Assembly: GCA_036874045.1 (NCBI GenBank)
Contig: CM072342.1
Span: 2,564,501 to 2,628,500, forward strand
DNA from: Cymodocea nodosa
Lineage: Eukaryota; Streptophyta; Magnoliopsida; Alismatales; Cymodoceaceae
Direction of reading: 5' to 3'
DNA length: 64,000 nt
The notes beneath the pieces were generated by a model. That model was given only the letters and a program-made list of their open reading frames with translations, did not search any database and was not told the DNA's origin. How positions within the stretch are numbered: the first letter of the stretch is position 1; every line of letters starts with the position of its first letter. Below are positions 47,401 through 60,660 of the stretch, in pieces. Position numbers and translations under genes: made by a program.

Positions 47401-50400
47401 GTCTCAGTCACCCATCTTTGCCAGTGCATTCCTTATTTGTTTTTTATTTGTTACTCATTTTAGAAAAAAATAATTACTTGGTCTGGACTGTCCAAATCCA
47501 GTCTGCTGCTGGAAAGCTTCACATGTTATTTACCCTCTCTTCTCCATAGATACAGATATATACTCCTAAATTATATTTATAAGATAATTATTTGATAGGT
47601 ATTTCTGTAGATTAGTGATATAAGGCATCATTGCCTGTTCCATGAGGTAACCAAGAAATGTAAGGCGATCACCTGGTGCGTAGGTGATGGGTAGAGGCAA
47701 TTGTTTCAATCAAGTGCACACTTGTGTCACATCTTGCCTTGAACTCCTTGATCGCCTTGATTGTCTTAGTGAAGAGACAATATCTCTTTACTTTTCTAGC
47801 GATGTTCTCCACTCCAACAATTCTTCAATAAGCTACTTATCCTTTTGTGACATTTCTTTGATTTTAACCCTTTGGTCATGTCAAGTAGAAAATATATCAA
47901 CTTGTTTTAATTTTCGTATTTTTATTTTCCTAATCTTTGACTTTTTCTTGATCAGATTTTTTGTAAGGATGATGCTTATTTTATTAATGAGAATTACCTT
48001 ATCTATCTTCCAATAAAATATAATGATTTTTCTAATTTTTGAATCTTCAGGATTCTAATCTAAAATAGAAAAAGAAAATACTTTATTCTTTTATCTATGT
48101 ATTCTATTTATCTCAACTCTAACTTTTTTTTGTAGTGTGTAGACTCGTATGCTAGCACCTTTAGTTTTTGTGTATTTATGTTTAAAATTTGATGTTCTTA
48201 GTGACTTAGTGTTTAGTAAACTTTGAATTATTTGATATTTGAGCGAAATACATTGTTTATTATCTTTATTTTATTGACTTTTCATTATGATGTATATATA
48301 TATTTTTGTTTTATTCATATTTGATTTAATAATTAATGCATTATTTATTTATTTAAATTTCATAAATCATGCCCTGCTTCGATGAGGAATTACCTCACCT
48401 CTCACCTTAGGCATTTTGGGGGGTGTCTCCTTTTGCCTCTTTGCGATCAGTCTTTTTAGGGAAAATTAAAGTATAAAGTATACTTTTTTGTAAGGATAGA
48501 TATTTCCGTTTGTTTCCCGTTCTCTTGTCTTACGCTAATGCATCTTCACTGTTCATAGGCTATCCATCACCCTTTTACTGCTCCGACTCCTGATGACATG
48601 CACGATATGTCAACAGCTCGTGCTTTGGCATATGATATGGTCTATAATGGTGTTGAGGTATTTTCTAAATCTTTTCCTGTTTCTAAAGTTTGGTTACCAT
48701 CGTCTATCATAGCTTCCTGCTTTATGTCATGTTGGACATTGTCACAAGTTGCCTTGCTAAAAGTCATTTCATCTTGCTTTAATATTAGGAAGATAGAATC
48801 TATGATTAGTTAAGTTATCAAATTTTTGTGTTAGTTATAATTACAATTGTTTTTCCTTTACATAAGTTTGATCGGGTATGATAATTTTATCCCCTTGAAA
48901 ACCAATATAATCGTTTAAGTTGGTTTGGATTGTGTGTTTCCACAATTCTCACAAGTTTTGGCTGATTCGAACATCATCAACATTAACAGCAACAAGGAAG
49001 CCAACCAGTAGCAAACAAAAAAATATGCAAGGAAAATAACAATGGTTATGGGGGAACAATAACAAAGTGACAAGTAGAGAAAAGATAACAAAAATACTTC
49101 AGTTCTGACTTCTTCCCTTTTTCCTTTCTTGTATGTACATGTAAAATTACAAGATTTCCAATACTAACAAGAGGAGGGAAACTGATATTCAATTTAGAGT
49201 GACTGAACATAATTCCATATTTGATTCTCATATCCACATCGTAAGGTAAATGATAAAAAACAGTGGTTTTCAAACCAATATTAGAAGTCATTTGATGTAT
49301 GGGTTGGAAAAAGTCACAAGAGGTTTTTCAAACGAGAAAGTATATTCTTTTTCTATGATTAAGTACTATTGGTGGTGAATTCATTAAAATGCCCAGCTCT
49401 AACTCTTTACATCTCCTCCCTTCTCCCTTTGCTTCCAACAGCCACCATAATCAGTATCAACCAACAATTACTCAAGTAGCAGCAACAATAATAACAACAA
49501 CAATAGCAGCAACAGCCCCATGCTTCTTCCATACTCCCGTCTGTTTCTCTTCTCTCTTTCATATTATCTTCAATTAACACCGACAGTCAGCTTTTTTCAT
49601 TTTCATCCTCATGCTCACACCCCTCTTCTTGCCCTACATTAGGTTCCTCCTTTTTCCTCCTTTTCTCTGTTTGATATTCTCATCCCTTGGATTAGGTTGT
49701 GGTTCCACCAAATTGAATCTGCACCACATGCCACAGTTAGGTTTTCCATCACCATATTAAATCTCGACCATATTTCATCTCACCATGTATCTCATTACAA
49801 TCTACAGATTTCATTGACATGACATGCATTATAAATTAATTAGTAATCAAAGCCTCTTCGTATAAATGGCATAGTTTTATCCTATTTGTCACTATATCTG
49901 ATCCATTTAAATCAAGTTTGTAATTCCATCATCTCATTATTCAATAATAGAAGATACTATTGTTAAATCCAACTTGAAATCGGCAACTGGTTACCCAACT
50001 GTAATCATAATCCAAACAACGTAGGTTTAATTCACATTTAACATTATTGTTAGCATTTTAATTAGTTTCATCCTTTTCACTTTCAAAAAAACATTATTGT
50101 TAGCATGTAACATTAACATTAGCAAACATCCAGGGATGACTTAACATTAAAAATTTTAATTATTAATTGAACACCACTAATCATCATTAAGCTAGAAAAC
50201 TAAAGCAGTATAGTACAATGATTTAAACACCTAGTTAAGTTGGTTGTTTGAACAGTGTGAACCATCTTGTACTGGGTTAGGCTATGGTTCAACTGATCAA
50301 CTCAATGACATTTGGACTGTCAGTTCCACAACTCATATAAATACTGTTGGATTAGAGAGAATAATCAGATTGATTCACTTACCAGAGAGATTACATATAC

Positions 50401-52839
50401 AAACACTGGATTATAGAAACCCTAGGATAGACAGAAACCCAATAACCCAACTATCCACTAATGATACTAAGACTCTAATACATATAAATATAACTCTTAA
50501 CAAACACAATTTCTTAATTTTTTTAATTAAATGAAACTTTATCTATCCATGTTTGTTTCTCTCTATTTGCAATACTTGTAAGATAAAAGATGAACATTTG
50601 TTTTTTTTTGAATTGAGAATTAGTTTCTTTTCAGCCATGTGGTTTAATTTAATGATCAAATATGTTGTAGGTCCTATTGTTCTATGCAATGGTATTTATG
50701 GTAGATGTTTTTATAACATATATAGATAATATATTATAATATATTAATTCAACACTCATTGATTCATTGGAAAAAGTGGTTGAACCATCTGTTGAACTGG
50801 TAATGATGGCCTTTAGTCCAGGTCTTCTGAATTTTGGAGTTGGTGAAATCCTAATTGGTTCAACTGTGGTTAAACTGATGTTTCAACTGTGAAAAAAGGA
50901 AACCAAAATGAAACTGGTACATTGACTGGTTTGATTTTGAAATCATTGGCATAGAGCATCAAATTATCCTTACACCTGATCTAGAAAGACTTTCATCCTT
51001 AAGGGCGTTTAGTAATGTTTAAATGAGTTTTGCATGCATAGGAAATGAATCTTTTGAATTGACTAATCCACGTAATTATTCTGTGATCTGCCTTATTGAT
51101 ATTTTTCTGAACGATACCTTATCTCCTCCAAAAGAGAAAAGTTCCAGTGGCCACCTGTTTGTATTATGACATGATTGTTATACAGATTGGGGGAGGGAGC
51201 TTGAGAACCTACAAACGTGTGGTTCAGGAAAAGGTCTTAGAACTTATTGGCGTATCAGCAGAACAGGTGTAGTTTATCTTCTGCTTCAGAACTTGACTAC
51301 TTTAGAACAGGTGTAATTTATCTTCTTTGTTTTGGAGTTTGAATGTTTTCTTCCTTGATGATGTTTAATGTTATCAAGCACAAAGCATTGAGCCAGATTC
51401 CATTATTCAATATAGATCAGCACAACCTATCATTTCTTGAGCAAAAAGCAAAAAATTGTGTGGATTGTTGTTTTTTAAATCAAAATCTAGTTATTCTTTT
51501 TATTTCATATTACCAAATGTTGAAGCTTATCCATATATATGCCTTTTTTTTTCGTTTTAAGTTCTTTCTATCGCTAATCCAATTTGAATAACTCTAGGAT
51601 ATAAACCTCAACAAAAAACTGTTGAATTTGGTTGACATGTTATGAAATTAATGATGTCACTACTGTTACAAGAATCTCTAAAATCTTTTCTACTTGATCA
51701 ATATCTCAGTTTTTATTTATTTCCTTTCTAGCCTAGGAGGAAATGATTGGAGAGAAGACCTTAGTTAAATGTGCTGTCTGGGTTAGCATTCAGCTTCTCA
51801 TTTTATAAAGATTTTAAAAGTTTAAGGTGGTTGTGATGTTTAATTACTATTGCATGTGGTTTTGAGGCTTGCATCATTTGATTAATTTCGGAAATTAGAT
51901 ACAGCAGGACATCAAATACACTCAAAAGGACTTGAAAAGCACTAGAAAATAAGCATCATTGTTCTTGCCGTGAGAATTATATTTGTTACTTGTTGGTAAA
52001 AGCGATTTCATTGTATTTGAAAAAATCTTGATTTTTGCACAGGCTGAAGAAAAATTTGGTTACCTCCTGGAATCTTTGGACTTGGGAGCTCCTCCACATG
52101 GTAGTAATTCTATCAATATCGACTTTAAAATGTCTTTGTAGTGGAATGATCTTATAATGTGTGCACCTATGTTTGCTCACTTTAGTCCTTGTCATATTCT
52201 ATTGGATTTCTTGTATTTGTGTATAATTATCCTTGTGATTTTTTTTCTCAACATCAAAAGCCTGTGCAATGGTCACCTAATAAACTGGAACCATATTTAG
52301 ATCATTCATTTATCAATAGTGTGTGTATATTGTAGATACATATTTTGTAAAAAATATAGTCATGCAATCTCTTCTAGCACAGGTTGCCTGTATATATTCT
52401 TTAAAGTCAAGATAATTATAGGTTTCCCTAAGTATGATGCTAAAAGAAATTCAAGAAAATGGTTTACATATCATGAATGTTTTGGAAACACAATAATATT
52501 GAAAGTCACTGAAGGGAAATCTTCGAAATTCTAGTTCTGATTTATTTCAGGAAATGACAATTTATTAATTATTTTCCAAGCAAACTACCTCAATCTTTTC
52601 TAAATTTCTTTGATCTTTTATTGCAAACGTGATAATTGATACCACTTTTTCTGTCATTGCATCCAGGGGGAATCGCCTTTGGTCTAGACCGCTTGGTGAT
52701 GCTTTTGGCTGGCGCCACTTCTATTAGAGATGTTATAGCTTTCCCAAAAAGTACGACAGCTCAGTGCGCCCTTACCAAATCACCCGCACCCGTTGATCCT
52801 CTTCAATTGAAGGATCTGTCTTTATCTCACGTGCGGTAG
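41481..52839 (+). CDS. Aspartyl-tRNA synthetase, chloroplast/mitochondrial, 672 aa, 15 exons
   Basis: Class II, bacterial-type AspRS that charges organellar tRNA-Asp. Exons: 41481-41858, 42186-42329, 42748-42857, 43651-43762, 44112-44183, 44321-44412, 44507-44627, 44709-44831, 45177-45372, 45472-45659, 45898-45969, 48559-48657, 51186-51266, 52043-52100, 52667-52839; phases close to 672 codons plus TAG. Residues 1 to about 70 are Arg/Ser-rich with few acids, a targeting peptide. The OB-fold anticodon domain follows (LRDHSGIVQ). Motif 1 is [17 protein letters not shown] (about 245-261), then [11 protein letters not shown], motif 2 [16 protein letters not shown] (about 303-318), a long GAD-type insertion, and motif 3 [14 protein letters not shown] (about 616-629). 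Introns 11 and 12 are about 2.5 kb each. Intron 7 requires a GC donor (see findings). Dual targeting is known for the Arabidopsis enzyme and inferred here. Confidence 0.95.
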
Positions 52840-53845
52840 AACATTGCTCATGGTAATTTTATTCTGTTTTATGAGGTACCATCCACAGTGTGGGTTTGGT
52901 TTTGGATCGGCCACGGAATCCAAAAATTGAAATTATGAGTGCAGGCCGAGAACTATTCAGTGCTAAAGTTCTCTAATGGTTTTCACAAAATGTGAATCTT
53001 TTCTTCATAGCAAAATATATGATCAGCAATGTCTGGAATATTGAGGGCGATTTGATTTTCATATGAAAGTTTCTCCGTGGTCTGGTTTCAACAGGTGTAT
53101 GTTTAGAAGCCAACCTGGACACAAGTTAAAAGGTTTTTGGTAAAATGTGGGCACAAAGTTAAATTTTATGGTTGGATGTAGAGGTCGACGTTTAAAGATG
53201 GATGGCATATAAATTCTCATGGGAAAGAGTCATGCTAATATTGGGCATATTGTAAGTTTGTTCCTACTAAAATTCTTGAATCTTAATAATTTATTTAAAT
53301 ATATGGATGGTAAGACTTAAATTCAAAAATAAAAATTTGTAAAAGGTACTTGTATCTTTGAGATAGATCGTGGATATCATAAAATATATTTTTTTCACTC
53401 TTATTCAAAATATTCTTTTGAATCGACAAGCATCTCTTTCCTTAACATAGAAACATATATTCCTACAGGTTTTTCTTTAAGATATTGACGGCCATGTAGG
53501 GCTCCGTCTACTTTATGATTTAAATGAACAATTTTAATTTAAAATGAAAAATAGGAAAGTTTTCTTACACAATTTGTAGAATTCTTGAAATTAATAATTA
53601 ACAAAGAATTTTTTTAGAGTTATTTACATATAAGTATCTGGAATTTTACTCTATTCTCACTTCGGCATTCTTAACGTTGCTGATGACCATATGATGGTTA
53701 CAAGTGATTGCAAATGATCTAAATTGAATATATATGATATTTTTTAAATTACGAATGCAAATATGGTAACAAAATTTCAGTCGCCTTCATTTAAATAATT
53801 CCTTGTTTTATATTTGTGTTGTATAGACTGGGCGGAGTTGCTGCG

Positions 53846-53884
<39 letters not shown>

Positions 53885-54974
53885 CACGAATGGCAAGTCA
53901 TGGAGTCAGACGTCGAGGATCGAAAGACAACACGGAAAATATAATTTTGATATAGAGTTTTGTAAATATACGATTCTATTTCGGAGTCTGGGAAAAGGGT
54001 AGGTTTTTTTTTTAGTTGTGCGGGTAATCTGAAACTGATTAGTTTTTTCACTTTAAATAAATATTAATTAACTTCAACTGTTAAGTTCAACATAACAAAT
54101 ATCTTGGTGTGTTATTTCGACCTCTATTTTCCTAGTTTTGAGCGTCGGCTTCTCAATCCACAGGTTCATAAATAAGAGCGTTCAGCACATGATAGAAATT
54201 GAAATAAAGAGATGCATTGGTCAGATTACAATTGCGTATATGATATTGAAATAAGCTTAAACTTAACAGAAAAATGTTTCATATATAGCACGGATACTTT
54301 CGCGTACAAAACAATCTGAATTCATGTTCAAACGTTTATATTTGAAAGTATTGGATTCAAACCCATGCAATGCGTTCCTGTGACCAAAATACCGGGTGGA
54401 GAAAGGTTCGATGAAAACAGCCAGTTATTTAAAAAACGATTTGACTTCAAAACGTAGGAATTTACCACTCCGGAGCTTTAACCAAACGTTCAGAAAAGGC
54501 GTCATTATTTCCTGCACATCGAAGGCTTTCATTCCCACTCATCCATCAAACAAAAGTTAATCCAAAATTCAATTGCTCAATTTTGCTATACAAATATTAA
54601 GCATTCGAGCCACAGAGGGGAGGTATAAATCAAGGATAAGAAACATCGAATCCCCCCTCCACAGGCCACACAAAATGCAATCGCCCCACCGCATCTTAAC
54701 GAACAAAAGAACATTATGACACCTCAATGCAATCAAACTGACTCAATAAAACATTTCAATGGAAAACTTTACAAAGATAAGTATGCCGAAGTCCACCATA
54801 GCAGGACCAGCATGGCATAGTAAGCTATGAAAGAGCACCGTCATCATACATGGTCTAGGGCATCAACCGAGCAACGACGACACCTTACACCTGTACACAA
54901 ACATATTCCGAATCTAACCGGAGAATTAGTAGATCAGCAATCACCTGCAGGTCAAATGCAACCTATGTCATCGT
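52840..54974. other. Intergenic between convergent AspRS and ITPK genes
   Basis: It holds the 3' flanks of both genes and AT-rich DNA in between. An AG dinucleotide repeat lies at 53848-53880. No other coding or RNA gene seen. Confidence 0.6.
53848..53880. repeat. (AG)n microsatellite
   Basis: An uninterrupted AG run of about 16 units in the AspRS-ITPK intergenic region. Confidence 0.95.
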
Positions 54975-57900
54975 CTAGTGCCTTTTATACTTATTTTGTA
55001 CCAATCCCAAGAGAAAATCGGTGAAAATCTGCTCGTAGCCTGGCATTTTCCCGTATCCTGTCAGAGGGTTATAGAATTAATTTTGATACTTGGTAGAATA
55101 TTTCAAATAAAAAACGATGCTAGACATGTAGCATATTTATGAATTTGGAAGGCAAAAGAGGCAATAGACATTGGCAAAAATAAACTAGTCCAAAAGGCTT
55201 GGGCAGGGGGGGCTCTGGCAGATATTTACTACATGCAATGGACGTAAGGACATTGAATTGGTAGGCCACACAGTTGTCAAATGTATCAGAGAGATATGGG
55301 TGGTAGTCCTGCCTAGGGTTGGTTTGGAAGTCTCTCCCGCACCTGTATTTCCACATCATGTGATATTGCCATGCATCCTACAAATCTAGCAACTTCAATA
55401 CTTTTTTTTTTGGTAAACTACCAACTTCAATACTTACCGGGGAAATAGTTGATGTCAATGACATAATATCTATCTCTTGAACCATGTTCCCTGATTATAT
55501 CTATGTTGAATAAACGAAGTCCCTGCAAAATTATAAACATTGTCAAGAAATTAAAGCATGCATTATTAAATTTCTTAGATAAGCACAAGTTGGTTCTCCA
55601 GCTCAAAGAATTGCCCAATACCAGTCTGCGGCGGAGCTCCCTAGCAAGCCTTTCAAGCAATGGTCTAGGAGGAAATTCTGCAAAATTTAACAAGCACGTA
55701 TGATATCTCCTAGAGTTGAAACAAAACTGAAAAAATGTTTAATTCTAGGCCAGAAAGTAATACAAGTAGAAAAATGACAAGAAAAGAAGGAAAACAAAAG
55801 GGAAAACAGCTTGTCTATGAAAGAAGAAAGATCTATATCCTTACCAGCAATATTAGGATCCAGGTCTGCACCATCTGCTGTTGCTGCAGCGCAAGACACC
55901 CTTGGGAATTGAAATACACCAGAATTATTTAAAAGTTCACAACCATCAACATCTGGCAATGAAAACCGTCGCACAATCTGTACAGCTTCTCCAATTATAT
56001 AAACCTTGAAGAGAACACCACCTATGGCAAATAAAATTGCATCTAGCTTAGAAGTAATATTACAAATCACTAAAATCATTGTCCAACAAAAATACGAAGC
56101 ATACCATGGTTAACAAATTCTTGGAGAACCAGTGGAGGCTTAAGCTTTGACAAGGAAAGCTGATCATAAGCAAGACATAGTTCGTGCGACTTTGCAAACA
56201 ATGGCTTGGCAACTGAAAAGAAGACAACAATACTATCAAATGAATTTCTAACAAATGTGTTCTTGATAACTAAAGGGTTGGTTGTATAGGTCCATTAGTT
56301 CTAAACTACCTAACATCTGAGTCAAAGAGGCACACTCTCCAACAAACTGTTTGCTGGACATAAAACCATGCTAGTAGTAGCCCAATTGAATCCGACCATC
56401 AACAAATTCAAATTTCCACTTAAACCAAAGAACTCTGTGAGCACCATGCCCTCTACATGTGTCAGCTGCATGTGAATGTGCAACTATGTTAACATATTAG
56501 AAGCACAGTTGCGCTGGGTATGAGCACAGTGATTTCAATGAGACATATCTTGCCTGAGGTACGTACAATTTCCAATTGAACTAGAGCATTGCATCTGTGA
56601 GATGAGTGTGACAGAAACTATATTATTATAGCAACTGATAACAAGAAAGAGCCTTCACCCTAGCCGAGTGCTCGTTCAGAATTATCAGCTCAAGTCATTC
56701 AAGTATTCTCTTGAGTCACAGTTGAGGTACCTGCACTCCTGGCACTACTACTAACACTAGATCGGTTTTGGAAAGGCTCTGATCAATAGTCTACTTATTG
56801 CTCCATCCATGGGTCAGGTTCTTGTACTTTCTATGATTTCATGTATATTGGAGAAAAATAAAGTAGGGTAACCTCAGGACCAATCCATTTTATTAATATA
56901 AAGGCAATAAGATTTCCAGTACTTGTCATCTAAATTCCAGTGTAATTTACCGCCTACACTTCTAGTAGATGTTCACTAAAACTTGAAAGAAAAAAGATAA
57001 CAATTCTTTTTTTTTAACAATTCATCAGAAAAGTTTATTTACATTTGATGTAAATTTTATTTAAGGTAAAATTCCTGCTACCGTGCATTTCCCCACTATA
57101 TTTAACTGCATCATATATGTAGAAATTCTTCCTCAGCGACAGGCAAGACCAAATCAAAGGAAAGATACCGTAGCAACTTCATGACCAATCAAACCGCCTT
57201 AATACCAAGCACTTAAATGGATGGGCATGTATCCTGACAACAAAGATAACTATAACAATAAAATTCTCGAAGAAGGAAGTTCACCTAATGGTAGATTCAA
57301 GCCAGCTTTGGAAACAGCAGCAGCAATTGAAGATGGATCTTTATTTATTACTAGCTGACGAGGAATGCCAACTTTACCTGGAATGGAAGGATGACGTTGC
57401 TTGTTAGTTATGATTATGAACACCATGATAGGACAAATTTCCAAGATTTGCAAATACAATACCAGCAGTGAAATAAATAAATAGAAGCATCATACTACCA
57501 CAAAGTGAGGTGTAAAATCCACATATAAACCAGAAGAATGTATACAGTTACGAAAAAGAAAAGCCACTTAAGTGTGCTGTTTCTCCAAAATCAAAAGGCA
57601 TTTTATAATGTGCACAGTTATACTCATGATTCATCAATAATGGAGAAAACAATGTCGACAAATAAAAAATACATTTATATTTACTGTATGAGAAAACTAT
57701 AATAAGTGTTGTATTAAAAAATAAATAATTTACCATAGCAATCTGACAAGTTAAGATCTGCTACATCCTTAAGCATTGATTGTCGATTGTATACATGTTG
57801 AATCGCATCAGGTGGGTCAAGTACCGTCACTTCTGGATGATGTTCCCGATAGTCCTTCACAAGAACAAAGGAACACAATCAGCAATGTTGTGCAAAAGGT

Positions 57901-60660
57901 CATTATAGGGATAAGGAATTTAAAAAAATAATAAAATGAGGTTTTAATTGGGATTTTAAAATAGAATAAAAATGATTAAATATAAATATATTTACGAATT
58001 AAACAAGAAATACAATTTCAAACATATTTTTAAAATGTGTGATAGTCATTTAAGATTAATACTTAAATTGAAAAAGACAGATAAATATATAAAAAATACA
58101 ATTAAAATTATAAACAACAAAATAAATATCAAAATAGTAAAATTATATCAATGAAAACAACACAAAAGATGAAATCTAAAAAAATTGAAAAACTGCCATT
58201 AAAATGGCCATTTTCCTCAAAAAAGGGAAAAAGAGCATTAACAGAAGAAAAAAAAAACCCATTTTTTCAAAGTTTTTTCCATTTTCCATTTTTATGAAAA
58301 TGGCAGTCATCAAATAATGTAAGTAGTCAACCTTAGTTTCCATCTAACTAGATGAACCTAGTGACTAATATGTACAACTAGGAATATTTGCTTAGTAAAT
58401 ATTACTTAGAGAAGTACAACATCCAGTGAATATCCATACAATTATTGCCAAAAATATCCCTTCATTATGCAAGCGTTTAGCATACTTGGTTTATGTCTTC
58501 TCAAATGACAAAATTGGATAACTCCTTTAATATATGAAAATATAGAATAGGCGAAAATGGAAACAGGAAACTAACCTCAAGATATTGGCGCCACTCCTTT
58601 CCAGATAACTGGCAGAAAAATATAAAGAAAGGGGATGTCAACTGATGCCAATTAATGTATAGTAATTTCCAGGGTAAGGTGCATTATATAAAGTCCAAAT
58701 TAGAGTTGTTGCTGTGAAAGCTTTGTTGTCTACGGTCATATAGAATAAATAATGTTAGCAAAAAGAAGAAGCGGTGAAGTTGGCTAGACCTTGTGCAAGA
58801 TAATGTCAAAAGGCCCTTGATCTAAAATTGATCTATTCTGATCAATTGCAACGAATAAGATCCCCTTCTTCCTGCAAAAGACATCATGAAAATCAAAATA
58901 TAAAGAATGCCAGAATAAAAAAGTCATATTTGACTGAGTGGTCAGCAAAGCACATGGTTTCTCAGGTCCATTGAGAGAATGCCAAAACAAATTTTAGATA
59001 GGATGCAACTAAATTTGAAAAAGGTAAAAAACTTAGGCAAGGTGATGACCATGGTATGGCATTTCGTAGAAAAACTAACGTCTAGTATGCCCACCAAACA
59101 CAATAAAATTGAAATTTACCTACAAAATAATGTGTCAAACGCATTGAGGGAATAAAAACATATCAAGCATCATGAAAGAGTTAAATAACAGAAGATATGG
59201 ACTCCTACAAACGTCGTGTTTATGCAGACACGTTCTCGAGAAATAGAGCCAGGACAACAAAATATTCTAAGGATTGGTTCACAGAGATATAGATCTAAAC
59301 GTTGTAATGAAAATCCAAGAATATATGTTTAAATTATTGAGTGAATGATAAAAAAAATGTCCATTATTGTAACTGGCATGGCAGAATAACAAAATAGTTT
59401 ATATTTTAATTAGATTCTGTTTCCGGGAAGCATCTCGAGGAAAACAAAACAAGAATCAAGGTGACATGTTTGAATGATAACAATGTAGAAATTACACGAA
59501 TAGTCAGCATTAACTATTGAAGAGCAACACTCCCATCACTCATGGTACCGTGTTGAGTCATCTGGTCCTGTCGATAGAGTGATTGAAATAAAGATTTCAG
59601 ATAAACACTCTTGGAAAGTGAATTTTTACTTGTCCACTTACACAAATCTGTAGTAACCAACATAAAGACGAACATATATTCAGTACAACTTCTAGGAAAT
59701 GGAATTGTTAAAAATTGGCTTAAGAGTCTGCGCATCTTTGATGACCAAAATACCTTTTTTTATGAGAACTCTCGTTAAGTCGATAAATGTAACCCGAATG
59801 GTGTACAAAGAAAAAAAAAATACAGATAAAATGAAACTAGCAGACGATTTTATATCCACAAAAGAAGAATACAACAGTAAGGTTTAAAATGCTTGAAAAG
59901 ATAAATAGTATGAGGGCGAAAGAAGTACGGGAAAAAAACTGATCCCTTGCGTTCCATCTTTGCTGGAAGAATCTCACCTCAAACAATCAAGACAAAAAAT
60001 GATGTAGACTGATCACCTAATTCGTGAAAATTAACCATATAAGGTCATGAAAGCCAACCGTCGGGCACAAAACCACCAATATACCATGGAATGGCAGAAC
60101 AAAATACCGTCCTATTGGGAGGAAGGAGGATAGGTATCGGTTGTCGTTAGATAAAATAAAACTATAGCACGAGTAATTTTCCCCTACAGGATCGTTTCAA
60201 CGTAATCACCCTCTGGGACGCATCTATCCGAAAAAAGGTAGGAAAAAAATGTTCAAAACAAGTAAAATAAAATGAAAGAAAGTCTGCACATCGTCAGGAC
60301 TAAAAAAAGAGAATATTGCAGACCCGTGGCCTATTTGCACGAGCGCCGACAACGGGCACAACCAGAGACGTGAGCGATTCAAAAAAAAAAAAAAAAAGTA
60401 AATAACTCGAACATCTCCAACCACAAATCGATCAACATCCACACGTTTTAACAATTCCACGTACAATTTTTTTTTTACCTTGCGAATGCTTCAAACTTCG
60501 GTTGGAGGAAGCTCTTGACCTTCTTCGACGTCAGAGCGTAACCAACGACGACAAGCCTATGCTGCATGAGGAGCTGCGGCGGCGGAGCGGCTCTCTCGTT
60601 CTCCCTCTCTTTCTCATTCCTGTACCCGATTTCCCTCATCGTAGGCACTCCTCTTCCCAT
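54975..60660 (-). CDS. ITPK: Inositol-tetrakisphosphate 1-kinase (ITPK), 339 aa, 10 exons
   Basis: ATP-grasp kinase that phosphorylates inositol tri- and tetrakisphosphates on the way to phytate and inositol pyrophosphates; cytosol/nucleus in known plants. Exons (minus): 60660-60479, 58871-58790, 58608-58576, 57854-57734, 57377-57285, 56212-56105, 56021-55845, 55677-55622, 55522-55438, 55057-54975; phases close to 339 codons plus TAG. An N-terminal extension of about 35 residues precedes [15 protein letters not shown]. Later landmarks are [57 protein letters not shown] and the metal-binding end NIDIIREHG and [17 protein letters not shown] (Asp 292, Asp 307, Asn 309). No frame break or missing key residue was seen. 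The first in-frame ATG (60660) is used. The number of the paralogue (ITPK1 to 4) is not settled. Intron 1 is about 1.6 kb; intron 3 contains a small foldback repeat. Confidence 0.93.
58193..58305. repeat. Short foldback (MITE-like) repeat in ITPK intron 3
   Basis: A 113-base segment begins CTGCCATTAAAATGGCCATT and ends with the near inverse (CCATTTTTATGAAAATGGCAG), so about 25 bases at each end can pair. The middle is A-rich. It resembles a small inverted-repeat element; no target duplication was verified. Confidence 0.55.
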
